Source: Monosiga brevicollis MX1
Taxonomy: Eukaryota > Opisthokonta > Choanoflagellata > Craspedida > Salpingoecidae
Length of the DNA stretch: 64,000 nucleotides
NCBI RefSeq assembly: GCF_000002865.3
Contig: NW_001865049.1
Coordinates: 838,774-902,773 of the forward strand
Direction: 5' to 3'
In this document: one piece after another, positions 1 through 10,725 of the stretch
Numbering within the stretch: the stretch's first letter is position 1
Layout: every line of letters begins with the position of its first letter
Notes under the pieces: model-generated
Seen by the model: the letters and a program-made list of their open reading frames with translations, nothing else
Databases searched by the model: none
What the model was told of the DNA's origin: nothing
Program-made: the position numbers and the translations under genes

Positions 1-269
1 AATTGTTTGAAGGAATGGCAATTATAATGGAAACTAGCCCTCGCTCCTTTCTCCCTTGGCATCTCAGCTCAAGGACAGCGTTGACAATCTACACACTTGG
101 CGCGACAAACCACAACCACAAAACGCGCAGACACCGGGAGACAGAAAGAGCTGGACCGTGCGAAAAGATACATTGATGGGCAAAGGCTGAGAAAACTGTC
201 AAAAAAAACCCCCCCCAGCGGAAGATTGGGCACTGCACTCAAATCAGAACCAACCATCGATTGGCTGTT

Positions 270-3200
270 CTATTGGCTGTTGACAAAATCTCGGTGGAGG
301 ACCTCGCCGTACTGCTCCACATCGTCGATAAACTGACGGTAGTGCACATCCCAGCGGCCACCCACGCGGGCCGAGTAATGTTCTGCAAGCTGTTCGCGCT
401 CCTCGTTTGTCAGAAGCTGGCCCAAGTTGAGATCTGTGAGCACACGGAAAAACTGGTCCTTGGTCACCACGCCACGATGAATTTTATCAAAATCCTTGAA
501 ATCGTGCTGCAGTAGCATGCGACGACGCTTGACCTCGGCTGCAATCACTTGCAGCGCCTTGTTCTCGTGGCCCGACTTGAGCTCCCGCATGCGCTCCTGC
601 GCCGCGAGCTCAACGCCGACAGGTGGAATCGTCTAAGAAAGGGCCGATCACCAAAGCGCCAAGTTAAAAAAAAATAGAAAACAAGAGCACACGCAAGCAT
701 TCATATCAAACTTTAGACCATCAACCATCACGAACTGCCCCACCAGATCACAAACAAAAAAAAAAAAGAAACATGGGTCGGGCGTAGCAAATCATCGTAC
801 CGGTACGGCATCGGCCAGGGGCTGCGTGTGCAGGTCGTCCAGCGTGAACACTGACTCGACATCCCGGCAAAAACGTGTGTAGGCCACAAAGTCATTGCCT
901 TGATCCATGATATGATAGTGCTCTTCCAGAGCACGCATTTCTGGCAAGGTGAGCTCAACTTTGGCCATGGACAGGCCGGCTCGGAACTGGTTCGCGGTGA
1001 TCATGCCCCGGCGCAGCTTGTCAAAGTCACGTAGGTGCTCAGAAATACGCATCCGCTCTTTGGCCACCAAGGTCTTGACTTTGGCAAGCACGGCCTCGAA
1101 GAGGGCTGGCTCGGCTGCCTCAATGGCCGCGCGGCGGTCCTTGTTCAAAGCATTGAGGCGTTGCGTGCCTTGCAGGGTCTTGTTTTCAAGCTTCTCCGAC
1201 GGCTCAATGTCCTCCAAAAAGTCGGCGTAGTTGATCCGATCCCCATCCATGTAGTACGTCGTGACGAGCGTCAGTTCGCGCTCGGAGAGGCGGAACCCAG
1301 CCGTGTCGAGCGCTTGTTGAAACTGGCGCGGCGTCACGCGGTTCTGCCTCGTTCGATCAAAATCGCGCAAGATACCCCGCACCTCCAATGCCTGCAATTG
1401 ACATGCGCACCACTTAATGAGCGATGTAATGTGCTGAGACCTCATCTCTCATTTTGAATTTGGGGCACGCTGCATAGAGACCCACCCGATTCCGCTTTTG
1501 TTGGCGAATGTTGTCCATGGCATCGTCGTACTCCGCAAAGGTCTCATCGGTAAAGCCTGTACACAAAGCATTGAAGGATAAGCCAGTTGCACAGCCCGCT
1601 GGCAGTTATGCGCCAGTGCCTCCTTGCAAAGAGGGGGTCTCGACAAACATGTAAAAGACAAAGTGCACAAACCCCGGCCATGCGCTTACCACGGGCCTCG
1701 GGTGGCTGGATGGTGGCACGAGCCAGTGATCGGGCCGTCGAGTTCAGATCGGGCGCCACGCGAGAGGCATCTTTCTCAAGCGCCGCACCGCCGTTGAGGG
1801 CATCATCCACATCGTGCACAAAGCGCCGCCAGTCCACCGTCGTGGGTGCCGGCCGGCTCGGATCGGTATAGGCGACTGTAAGGGATCGCAAAACCTCTGT
1901 CGGAATCTGCGGCACCATTACACGCAGTCCTTGTTGGAACTGAGCCGGCGTAATGAAGCCCCGACGAAGCTTGTCAAAGTCGCGCAAGTACTCGGCAGCG
2001 CGCAAGCTTCGTGTGATACACCTGACAACCAATGTACGAGGGCGACGAGACCAAACCGCGATGAGTAGGCTGTATGGGCCGTGAAGCACAACCCGTTGAA
2101 GACATCACCGAAACATGACGCACTTGGCAACAATCCAGTCACGAGCCGAGTCAATGTCCAGCTCCACGGCCGAGTCGTCTGAAACCACGTCGGCCAGTGT
2201 GGGGAAGTCGGCGACCGAGCGCGTGTCAAAATACAGCTTGTCCGTCAAAGTATCCGCTAGTTTGGAAACTATGGCCGTCGCACCACATTAAATTATGAAT
2301 GCAAAAAGGAAAGAAGAGGTGAGTTTTGATCAGCCACGGGCCACACGCAGGTTGTTAGGTTAGACATTGGTACGAGACAAATCCTCACCGGCATCAACGT
2401 GGGCCAAGAAGGCATGATAGTTGACATCCTGGCTCTCCGGGTGCCGAAAGTAGTCGGCTAGCAAGGCCACCTGGGCCTCTGAGAAGGGACGTTTCAACGT
2501 CATGTCAAGCAAGCGATGAAACTGAGTAGTGGTGACGCCCTTGGTAAAGCCCTAATAGCAAATAACCGCGCGCCAGGTGTGAGCGCTTTGGCAAAGGCAC
2601 AGCGCTCGCATGGGTGGAGCAAGGGGCTCTGGGCGAGCACAGACCAGGCGGCGATCAAATTCTCGAAAGTGTGGATAGGGATCAAGCCGCTGAGCCGAGA
2701 TGTAGGTGCGAATATCAGCAAGAAGCTCCTCGAGCTCAGGTGACATGGGCTGGCCTTGCCCTGCGTACTCGTGCACCAGCTCAGACCGCGTCAGCTCTCG
2801 GGTTTCCGCGGTGGGCTGCTGTGTCATGTCTTCATGCATGCCCGTCAAAAACGCTGCAGGAGCAAGAGAGGTAGGGCATTGTGAATGGACAAAAAGGCTC
2901 TGCTTGGCCAGGCGCTACAACGAGCATCGACCATGATCGAGAGTTGCATCGATCACAGCAAGGACTGGCTACGCGAGGGTCGTACTCTCATCGGCATCCT
3001 TGCAAAAGTCGCGATACTTGACGCCGCGGTCTGAGGTGTAGGCATCTGCGATGCGTTGCATGTCAGCCCGCGAGAAGCGCGGAAAGCCTACGATCATCGC
3101 CAGTGCGCAAACATGGTGAGAAGAACGGTAAGGCACTCGGATGTGCAGAAACTGAACCAGTGGGGGTAGGACGAACCAGGACCGGAACAGGCCAGGCTGA

Positions 3201-4472
3201 GACCACAGATAAACTGGTGGGGCGTGACGTGGGAAGAGCGCAGGCGATCGTAGTCTTGGAAAAATTGCAGTGCGCGTACGCGCCCCTTGTAAAAGGCCAA
3301 TTGGAGTTGGCGCAGCAGCTCGTCCACTGGCACCTCGGTGGCTGACACGACGGGCTCCCGACGTTTGAGGGTTTCGCGCAGACTAATGGTCACCGGGCGC
3401 CAACAAGCAGCCACATGAGTCGCGCACGCAGCCAATTTAGCTGAGCCAACCGATTCAAATCGGCGGCGAGTGATTGGTGGGGGCGGGTGTGCCAATGCAA
3501 TGCTTGTCACAGAAGGGGAGGGCGGGCATACCGCAAAGTGGTGGGCTGCTGGACTACAATACCCGCAACCTCGCGATAGAGCGGCATGTACTGAATCATG
3601 CCAGGGTCCTCAGGGTCGCGATGCTTCTCAATCACAATCTGTTGGATGTGACCGAACGGATGGCTGTCAAACAGAGGTGGCAGCAAGTGGTCCCTTCACC
3701 GAGCAAGGCAAGGGCGGTGCTGAAATGCCGCACCTGCAGGTCGACAGGAGTGAATGTGCTGGGGCGAGGCAGGTTGCGCTGAAACTGCGATTCAGTGACT
3801 ACACCGCGGTTCACACGGTCAAAGTCCTTGAAGGCATCGCGCACGCTGAGCCCATACGTGGCACAGTGCGTCCGAATTTGCTGTGTTGGACAAAGTGGAA
3901 GAGGAGAGATGCACGGTGTAAGCACACCCATTCCGAGTACCATGCGACGATAAAAGGCCCATGGGTGGTCAGCATACCTCAATCAGGCCGTCATATATGT
4001 CCTCCAGCTCCGGCTCTAGGAGAGAGGGCTGGGCAAAATCACGCACGCTGGCCTGGGGCACAAAGGCATTGGGATTGCGCTCAAGACCCTTGCCAACAAA
4101 GCGAGCGTCAACTGCGTCGCAGAAGCGGCGATAATCCACGAGATCTTTGGCGGGGCCCTCAAATGCTTGGTGCAGCTGTTGCAGCTGCTTGTCTTGCAAA
4201 CGCAGGTCTAGCTGGCCCAAACACCTGCGGAGATGAGTACGAGATGAGCGTTAAGTTGAACAGTCGGTGTACGTGCGCAGCTGAGACAGCGTGGGCTGGC
4301 CCCGTACAAATGTCCCCTGTGCATCCCTCGAGCCTGCGACGCACCGAGTAAACTGAGCTTTGGTGACGGTACCGGTACGCAGTCGGTCAAAGTCGTGAAA
4401 GAATTCGGCGATGCGTAGTCCACGTTTGGCCACCTGGGCCTGAATCAACGGCATGGGATCCTCGACCGCCAT
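270..4472 (-). CDS. Repeat protein with degenerate EF-hand units (EFCAB6-like)
   Basis: A multi-exon gene read leftward. At least eight exons carry a repeated unit built on a core such as DFDKLRRGMITANQF, followed by a second helix pair ending in motifs such as VDYRRFCDAVDA. I count about nine units, for example near 4440, 3830, 3240, 2540, 1980, 1350, 1020 and 500. Clear GT-AG junctions lie near 4353/4225 and 3977/3880. The stop is at 270-272. The start at 4472 (MAVEDPMPLIQ) is chosen because the repeat follows directly; an in-frame ATG at 4538 is possible. The loops have D at position 1 and G at position 6 but usually Leu, Arg and Gln at positions 3, 5 and 12, so most should bind calcium poorly or not at all. 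Such arrays are known in EFCAB6-type and other ciliary proteins; a ciliary role is inference. Exact exon ends were not all resolved. Confidence 0.75.
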
Positions 4473-5274
4473 GGCGGGCAGGCGTTGATTGCAACGCAAA
4501 AGACTCAAAGAGAGAGCAAAGTCAGCGACCCTGGCCAACTAAAGGAGCTTCGAGCTGAGCAGCCCTCTCGCGGACCAAGGAGCGGCAGCGACAGCTGCAG
4601 GCAGCCAACTACCAGCGCGCGGCGCGATCAAGGTGTGCACCAAGCGACCCGAATTCGCGTAGAGTCCAACAAGGACGGAACAATGAGGACAGTGTTGGAT
4701 CGCTGAGGCGGAGCCGATGAGCGGAGCGCGCTGTGCGAGAGTGAGACTGTGCACGCCTGAGTTTCAAGTCAAGGCACGACGTTGCGAAGCGCGACGGCCG
4801 TTGCTAAGAAAATGGGGTCAAAAACTACACCGCCAACACACACAGACCCCTCTTTCAAAAGGTATTTTACTTTTTGGAAAAGTGTGCTTATTATCACACT
4901 TCTGCAGCTCGCGTTGCTCGACGATTTTGATTTTTTTTTTTTTTCTTGTCTTTTTTCTGTGTGAAGGTACGAGCGAGAGAGGGGCAGCGCCCCAAGACCT
5001 GAAGCTGGACCGCCAGAGATCGATGGCCTGATGAGAGAGAAAGTGTTCATTGGTCCCCTTTTGGTTTTGGGTGGTTTATTTTTTGATTCATTGCTAGGAC
5101 CCATACATCTCCGAGCTGATACCTTTTTTTTTTGCCATCGCAGTCAAAGGGCAGTGTCCTTCCCTTCTTGTGAGCGGTTGCCGGTGCACGCGTGGCAGCG
5201 TAGCTTTCTGGCCGTGTTCGGCCTCTTGGGGTGCTTTTCATTCAAGCTAACGCCTTGCCTTCACTCCTACCACC
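4473..5274. other. Intergenic region between divergent genes
   Basis: About 0.8 kb separates the EF-hand repeat gene (leftward) from SF3B6 (rightward), so it presumably holds both promoters. A T-run lies near 4930-4944. No conserved coding signal was seen. Confidence 0.5.
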
Positions 5275-6133
5275 ATGGCCTTTGCGAGTGGCAACCAAAC
5301 GCGGAACACCAACGTGAGTCGAGTCTAGCGTTGGCGCGCTGGGCATTGGCTGCTTTGTTGCGCTTGCCCGCCCGCACCGTGCATTTGCACAGACGTGGGC
5401 GCACAAAGACATGCATCAGCATTCGCTCTGGATTGGACCCTGCGTTGTGTTTGGTACCACTGCATCACTGGCCTGGTTGAGGCCAATAAGTGGTTCCTGC
5501 AAGCTACTCACTCACATTGCATGCGCTTCCGGTGCTTTCGCGAAAATAGGTGCGTCTGCCGCCCGAGGTGAACCGCATTCTCTATGTGCGTAACCTTCCT
5601 TTCTCCGTCACAACGGAGGAACTGTTTGAGTTGTTCGGCAAATATGGCCCCATCCGTCAGATGCGCACAGGCAACAAGCCAGAGACCAAGGGCACGGTAT
5701 GCTTCGATCTTCCTCTGGCTGGACCGCTCCTGCCTAGATGACCTAGCTCGCCTTGGACGGCGCTTACCCGACGAATGATTGCTTGCAGGCTTATGTGGTA
5801 TATGAGGACATTTTCGATGCCAAGAATGCGTGTGAGAACCTCTCCGGTTTCAACGTGATGGGCCGATACCTCACTGTCGTTTATCACCAAGTGAACAAGG
5901 TATGTGTTTGCGCAGGCTCTGCAGCGGAGAAGCCGAGTGTTTTGTGGCCAGAGGATGGTCCAACATGCGCCTGCTGGTTTTATCTGGCTCTGGGATGTTT
6001 TGGTAACCCGCTGTGCGTTCCGGCTGCGTCACAGTTGTATCAAAAGCTGGATCGCAAGAAAGAGCAGGAGGAACTTGAGAAGCTGCGCAAAAAAGTCAAC
6101 GCCAAGGAGCGTGATCAGGATCAGCGAGCATAA
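5275..6133 (+). CDS. SF3B6: Splicing factor 3b subunit 6 (p14), RRM protein
   Basis: Four exons, all in phase: 5275-5313, 5550-5696, 5789-5899 and 6035-6133, giving a 131-residue protein (the human protein has 125). Donors are GTGAGT, GTATGC and GTATGT. The chain keeps the family hallmarks: [17 protein letters not shown] at the start of the [27 protein letters not shown] and [11 protein letters not shown], then a charged C-terminal helix. In the family, p14 sits in the SF3b part of the U2 snRNP and contacts the branch-site region and SF3B1. The start ATG at 5275 lies in the context CACCATGG and is followed by only 13 codons before the first intron. Nothing odd was seen; function is assigned by strong sequence recall. 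Confidence 0.96.
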
Positions 6134-6842
6134 ACATGTGCATGTGTGCCGTGGCAGCGCCGTGGCCCGAGGAGGTGGCTCGACATCAATCGAGCTGTGA
6201 GCAGAAGGTTGTCAGGTCTTGTATGTGGCCATCGTGAATGTCTGTGTATTGTGAGTTGTGTGTGCGTGTTTTGGATCGAGACTCCGGCCACTTGTGGCCC
6301 CATATTCCATCAATTCAAGCAGTCACTTGATCCTTTTCTTTTTTTTTTTTTTTGGATGGGTGGGCTTGGCACCATTGCCTACCATCAACAGTCGCGACTG
6401 GTTCATGTCCACGTCCACGATCTTGCCAGTCTGTGCATTTCGTTGCGCGCAGGATCGATGACGCACGCTTGCTCAATCCTCCGAGTCGCAATGCCGGGGG
6501 TTTCTACATGCCCAGTCCCCTATGACTACGACCATGGTCCTGAAACGCCAAGCCTCTAGTGCAAGAAAGTGTACCCTCCCTTTCATTCGCGCTCTCGAAA
6601 GCTCTCTCCCTCTCTCTAAAACTCTCGCTAAAAATCTCTCAAATCTCTCTCTCTCTCAAACTCTCTCACCATTTCATCACTTCTCTCTCTCTCTCTCTCA
6701 AACTCTCTCACCAATTCATCACTTCTCTCTCTGTCCCCCTCTCTCTCTCTCTCAAACTAACTCTCCGTCTCAATCTCTCTCTCTCTCTCTCTCTCTCTGG
6801 GCTCCGTCTCTCTCATATTTAATTTCGTGCGACCGCGCCAAC
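6134..6842. other. Intergenic region upstream of the PPxY membrane protein
   Basis: No gene was seen. A T-run at about 6340-6353 is followed from about 6594 by a long pyrimidine tract that runs almost to the next start codon (listed separately). Confidence 0.5.
6594..6816. repeat. Long imperfect (CT)n tract next to a start codon
   Basis: About 220 bases made mostly of CTCTCT blocks, interrupted by AAACTCTCTCACCA and CATCACTT units that are themselves partly repeated. It ends about 26 bases before the ATG at 6843. It could act as a promoter or initiator element or lie in a 5' UTR; this is inferred from position only. Confidence 0.8.
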
Positions 6843-7833
6843 ATGTCGTACTGCGGAGATTATTGCACCTTTAGCGACGCCTGCGAAGGGTACTCGGCTG
6901 CCTGTGTGTCATATTGCTCTAATCGCTGCGTTGTACGTACTTCATCGTTCGTGGTCGAGGCCCTGGAACTCGGTTGATCAGCTCTTGTGACGCCAGCTCA
7001 ACACCATGGTTCAGCTGGCAAGCAATGGGTCTGGTGCTCAAACTGCACCTGGGCGCCGGCTCCCCTTAGGAATGCTGCAACGGTGATCAAGACCTCATCT
7101 CCTCTTTCAGATTTTATTACTGTGAGCTTGCGCTGCCCTGCGACGCGCCTTTGGTCGCCTTTGGTTGATGCAAGCGCGCTGCCCTCATGACACGCCGTTG
7201 CACGCTAGACCCGGGGGGCTCCAGCTCTTCATGCACTTGCCGTTTGTCTGGTGGTACGAGACCCTCGATGCTCTTCTTTCGCGTCGATTTGCCAGACAGC
7301 TGGACACTGCCTGAAGCACAGTGAGGCATTGGGCTTTGTTTCTTCCGGAATTCACCGACCATGGCGTGTTTTGTTGCTCTGCTGCAGGCGCGATTGCGGG
7401 CATTGTTTTGGGTGCCATCTTCTTCATCGCTCTGTGCTGCATCATTGGCATTTGCTTCCGTCGCCGCGCTCTCCGCATTGAACGCTACCGATCAGTCGAC
7501 GGCAGCACATTCACGGTATGGCCCACGCACCCCTTTCTTCTGCACCATCACAGAAACTTTGAGTAAGCCTCCTCATTGTTATTCGGGGATGCCGCGAACC
7601 GACTACACCCGCAGACTTCGACCGTTCAGCCTCGCCAGACAGCCCGCGTGGTGTATTCTCCGGCGCCTCCTACATATGGCACCACCGCCGCTGGCCCAGT
7701 CCCGGGGCCATACCATTCACATCCAGCCCCGGGCCCCTATGCAAATCCCGGATCAGCCATCTATCCCCCCACTGCGGGTGCACCTTATGCCGGACCGGCC
7801 ACACCCTCGGCTCCACCAGCCTATACAGAGTAA
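6843..7833 (+). CDS. Small one-pass membrane protein with PPxY tail (Shisa/STMC6-like)
   Basis: The first exon (6843-6932) encodes a cysteine-rich stretch (MSYCGDYCTFSDAC...CSNRCV). A tiny exon at 7111-7121 gives FYYC. Exon 7388-7515 encodes the membrane helix IAGIVLGAIFFIALCCII followed by CFRRR. Exon 7615-7833 encodes a Pro/Gly/Tyr-rich cytoplasmic tail with APPTYG and a terminal PPAYTE. Phase matching requires one more short exon near 7000-7035 that I could not fix. The order Cys-rich ectodomain, helix, basic stop, PPxY tail matches the Shisa/VOPP1/WBP1/CYYR1 superfamily, known or proposed adaptors for WW-domain NEDD4-type ubiquitin ligases. No clear signal peptide was seen, so the true 5' end may be missed. 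Length is about 155-160 residues. Confidence 0.6.
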
Positions 7834-7912
7834 TTCATTCATTGTACAGAAAAGCGCAGGAGAGCGCTTGGTCCAAACCCAGCTGAGCTGCTTCCCTGCC
7901 GTTGTTTGATAT

Positions 7913-8123
7913 GTGAGCCGGCCATTCCCGGCAATGTGTGCGAATAGAGAAGTTGGACAAAGCCCCGCTATCAGTGATGCGTGAGATGGCTATACCCGTT
8001 AATGTGTGCGAATCGACAAGTTGTTCCAAGCCCCACCACCCATTCTGCCCCATCTGGCTATACCCGTCAACAATGTGTGTGAATGGTAGAGAGAAGTTGG
8101 TCCAAAATCCCAGCCATCAATTG
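7913..8123. repeat. Three imperfect tandem units of about 70 bp
   Basis: Units begin near 7913, 7981 and 8051 and are about 68-73 bases long. Each carries GGCTATACCCGT (or a variant), then AATGTGTG(C/T)GAAT, then AAGTTG..CCAA(A/G)..CCC. They lie just downstream of the PPxY protein stop. No coding sense was seen. Confidence 0.75.
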
Positions 8124-8738
8124 GAGGAGAGATGTTTTCAAGATGCATCATCGAGATAACACCAGCGCAAGCGCTATCCCTCGCCACTGCCGTGTCAATG
8201 ACTCTCATCGAGAACCCAGGCGGCGAGCCGCATGCTGTCTTGCCCCCTTGCCAGTCCCTTGTTCCCCCCTCCTCCCCACTCCCACCTTTCAAAAAGTTTT
8301 CAAATCTCGTTCCTGTTATGACAAGAATACGTGTCGGCTCCATGGTGTCGGACCAGAAACTGCAGCATTGATCTGCGGCACGGGCTGCCTCGTGAGAAGA
8401 CGTCCCCGCACTTTCAAACGTCTTCTCATACTGTTTTTCAATAAATGTATCATTGTGCTCAGAAATGCGTTTGCAAAGGTACATCTTATCTTGCCCCTGG
8501 CCTTTGGAATGCGGATTTGAAAAGTTTATGAGTGGTATCCCTAAATTGAGTGAGACTGCGGAACGGCAGCAGAGGGAGGATCAGCCCAAATCAACCCACA
8601 ATATGCGCTGCAATAGTCACATGGCCCCGACAGAAAAAGTGTGATTGTGATCTTGAGCGATCCACAGCCATAGCCATGGCATGCAGGGAAAGCGCATACG
8701 AGACTAGCGAAGCTAGAGCGTAGCACGCCCAAAAAAGC
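8124..8738. other. Intergenic region, nothing recognised
   Basis: This lies between the ends of the PPxY gene and the leftward PD-(D/E)XK-like gene. It holds an AATAAA at about 8441 on the + strand that could be a polyadenylation signal. No conserved coding exon was seen. Confidence 0.4.
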
Positions 8739-10376
8739 TCAAGTCACATGAACCAGATTGTGTTGTTTCAAATATGCTACGAGAGCGTCGTGGTTGTACC
8801 AAGGCGGTGCCCCGCGCTTACCCCAGCTGCTCTCCTGGTTCTGCGATAGTTTGAACTCCAGGGGGAAAGGGTTCTGCGCGTAAAACGCTCGTCCCTGATC
8901 CTCGCCACCCTTGATGTGAATAATGGCCTCGTAGATGGCGGTGGACGGATGGCAGGACCCGCTTCGAAGACCTTTCACCAATGCATCTCTTGTTGCACTT
9001 TCGATGCTCATCTGCCGAAGGAGAGCATAGGCTTGCCTGCGATAGCGTGTTTCATGTAACAAGTTGCTATAGGCAACGCTCATAATCTCTTTGATGTCAT
9101 AGACATCCTCGCCGTTGCGTTCTTCGATTGCAGCGTCGATCCGCCGCACCAGGTTCGCATTGTCTTCCTCAAACTTGAGCGCACGGAATACAAACGACGG
9201 TAAGGTGATGTTCATGTCATTGTCGTCTGTGTATCGTAAATAGAGAGCATCGTGGTCTCCCGGGTCAACTTTTCCAGCTTTCCGAGTCCAGGCGTCAAGG
9301 GTAATGGAAAAGTCACCGTTTCGCCAAGCACTCTTGGCCTGCTGGGTCAATGGCTGGGTACCCACATCCCAGGATAGTGCGACAGTGACCTCGTGACTCT
9401 CCGACGGACGTTGATACACCACGACGCCCGCCCGGAAATGAGCGGCTTCATCAACCGCTGGTTCCAAGTCAAAGGTATGGTAGACCTTGATGATGATCAA
9501 GAACCGTAGCGAGTCCTTGAAGGTATCAAAGTATTGTGTGACTTGTCGTTTCATGCTGGCTGCGTCGCGGTTGCCATATTCGAGCTCAAGAATCAACAGA
9601 GGGTGGGGTGTGCCCTTGGAGTCCTTGACAAGGATGGCGCCGTCTGGACCAAAAGGCGTAGGTTCGAGTAAGGTGTCGCTGTAGTATTGCAATCGTCCAG
9701 GCTTTCCCGTCTTCTTGTTGTGCGCCTTCGAAATTAAAGCGGTTTGGACTCCGCATTCTGTCGTCGCGGATCCATGCACATATTTATCTGCACAGGTGAG
9801 GATGAACTTGTTGAAATCTGCGTCCCACCACCACTTGATACCCTTGAAATCACCAAGACCACACATGGCGCGCGTAGTTGCTTCGGCGCCCTGACGTGTA
9901 ATGTTGACACCGGCCACCACACCCTCGCCGTGCACGCCATAATTTTCGGCATGGGCGACGGCCCTTTTCAGCACGGCCAGAGTCAGGTCTTTATCGCCGT
10001 CCGCAGATTTGAAAACTGGTGCGTCGAGCGTATCTTTCAGTACCTTGCTGCGCTTGGCTGGCGTGAAGCTTGACAGCATGGCTTTTGCCCGCGTGCAATT
10101 CAGCAGTTTGATGAGATGGATGCACGTCACCTGAACCTTCCCATTATAAACAGAAAAGCGAATACTCACGTGCACTGCCCGAAGCTGTTCTAGTTTTGCG
10201 AGGCAGCTTGGAAGCTTTGCACTGTTTACCGTAAAGTGAGACCTGTGTGAGTAGAGCATTCGAGGGGTGTGAAAGTCAGGCTCGCCGGTTGACGCCAGGT
10301 TGAATGGTCCAAAGCGATCTGGAAATTGAAGGGATGTACCGAAACAGAATGCGTGAGTACGATTGATACCTTCCAT
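8739..10376 (-). CDS. Uncharacterised protein with PD-(D/E)XK nuclease-like core
   Basis: A long open frame without an obvious intron (545 codons from 10376; an inner ATG at 10079 is the more likely start for the conserved part, about 447 codons). Near residue 270 of the long form the pattern GPDGAILV, then a loop, then LLILELEYGN fits the Asp...Glu-x-Glu/Lys spacing of PD-(D/E)XK nucleases such as the Uma2 group. It is followed by a helix with QVTQYFDTF and the strand LRFLIIIKVY. The third catalytic position is Glu rather than Lys, so activity is uncertain. Being nearly intronless among intron-rich neighbours may point to recent transfer or retroposition. I do not recognise the rest, and no function is claimed. 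Confidence 0.6.
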   Translation of the reverse strand: MEGINRTHAFCFGTSLQFPDRFGPFNLASTGEPDFHTPRMLYSHRSHFTVNSAKLPSCLAKLEQLRAVHVSIRFSVYNGKVQVTCIHLIKLLNCTRAKAMLSSFTPAKRSKVLKDTLDAPVFKSADGDKDLTLAVLKRAVAHAENYGVHGEGVVAGVNITRQGAEATTRAMCGLGDFKGIKWWWDADFNKFILTCADKYVHGSATTECGVQTALISKAHNKKTGKPGRLQYYSDTLLEPTPFGPDGAILVKDSKGTPHPLLILELEYGNRDAASMKRQVTQYFDTFKDSLRFLIIIKVYHTFDLEPAVDEAAHFRAGVVVYQRPSESHEVTVALSWDVGTQPLTQQAKSAWRNGDFSITLDAWTRKAGKVDPGDHDALYLRYTDDNDMNITLPSFVFRALKFEEDNANLVRRIDAAIEERNGEDVYDIKEIMSVAYSNLLHETRYRRQAYALLRQMSIESATRDALVKGLRSGSCHPSTAIYEAIIHIKGGEDQGRAFYAQNPFPLEFKLSQNQESSWGKRGAPPWYNHDALVAYLKQHNLVHVT

Positions 10377-10511
10377 ACGGGGATGTTAATCGGAATATTA
10401 ACTTATCTCCCCCAACTTCAACACACTCAAACGCTACATCCCCCTCGTATTTCAAGTAGCGTTCCAAACGAGTCTCACAAGCAAACGGACGGACTTCAAG
10501 GCAGTGTGGTG

Positions 10512-10596
10512 GTCCTTGTCCTCGTCGTCGTCGTCGTCGTCGTCGTCCTTGTCCTCGTCGTCGTCGTCCTTGTCGTCGTCGTCGTCGTCGTCGTGG
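10512..10596. repeat. (GTC)n trinucleotide microsatellite
   Basis: Runs of CGTCGTCGT broken by CCTTGTC spacers, about 85 bases. It lies between the divergent PD-(D/E)XK-like gene and the tyrosine kinase. Open frames through it code only for Val, Asp or Thr/Arg runs and are not taken as genes. Confidence 0.9.
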
Positions 10597-10725
10597 TTTG
10601 AGACACGGAAGCACCTGGCTTTGCCGCGGCGCGGTGAGGCGTGCATGGCGTAACGGCGTTGGCAAGCTGTAATGTGAGTCCTGACGTTTTGGCGTGTTTT
10701 GCCATTAGACGGCGTGTCGATCGGC

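Noticed and set aside
6522-6977. Frame of Ser/Leu-rich sequence running into the PPxY gene start
   Set aside because: It is the (CT)n tract translated; the supported start is the ATG at 6843.
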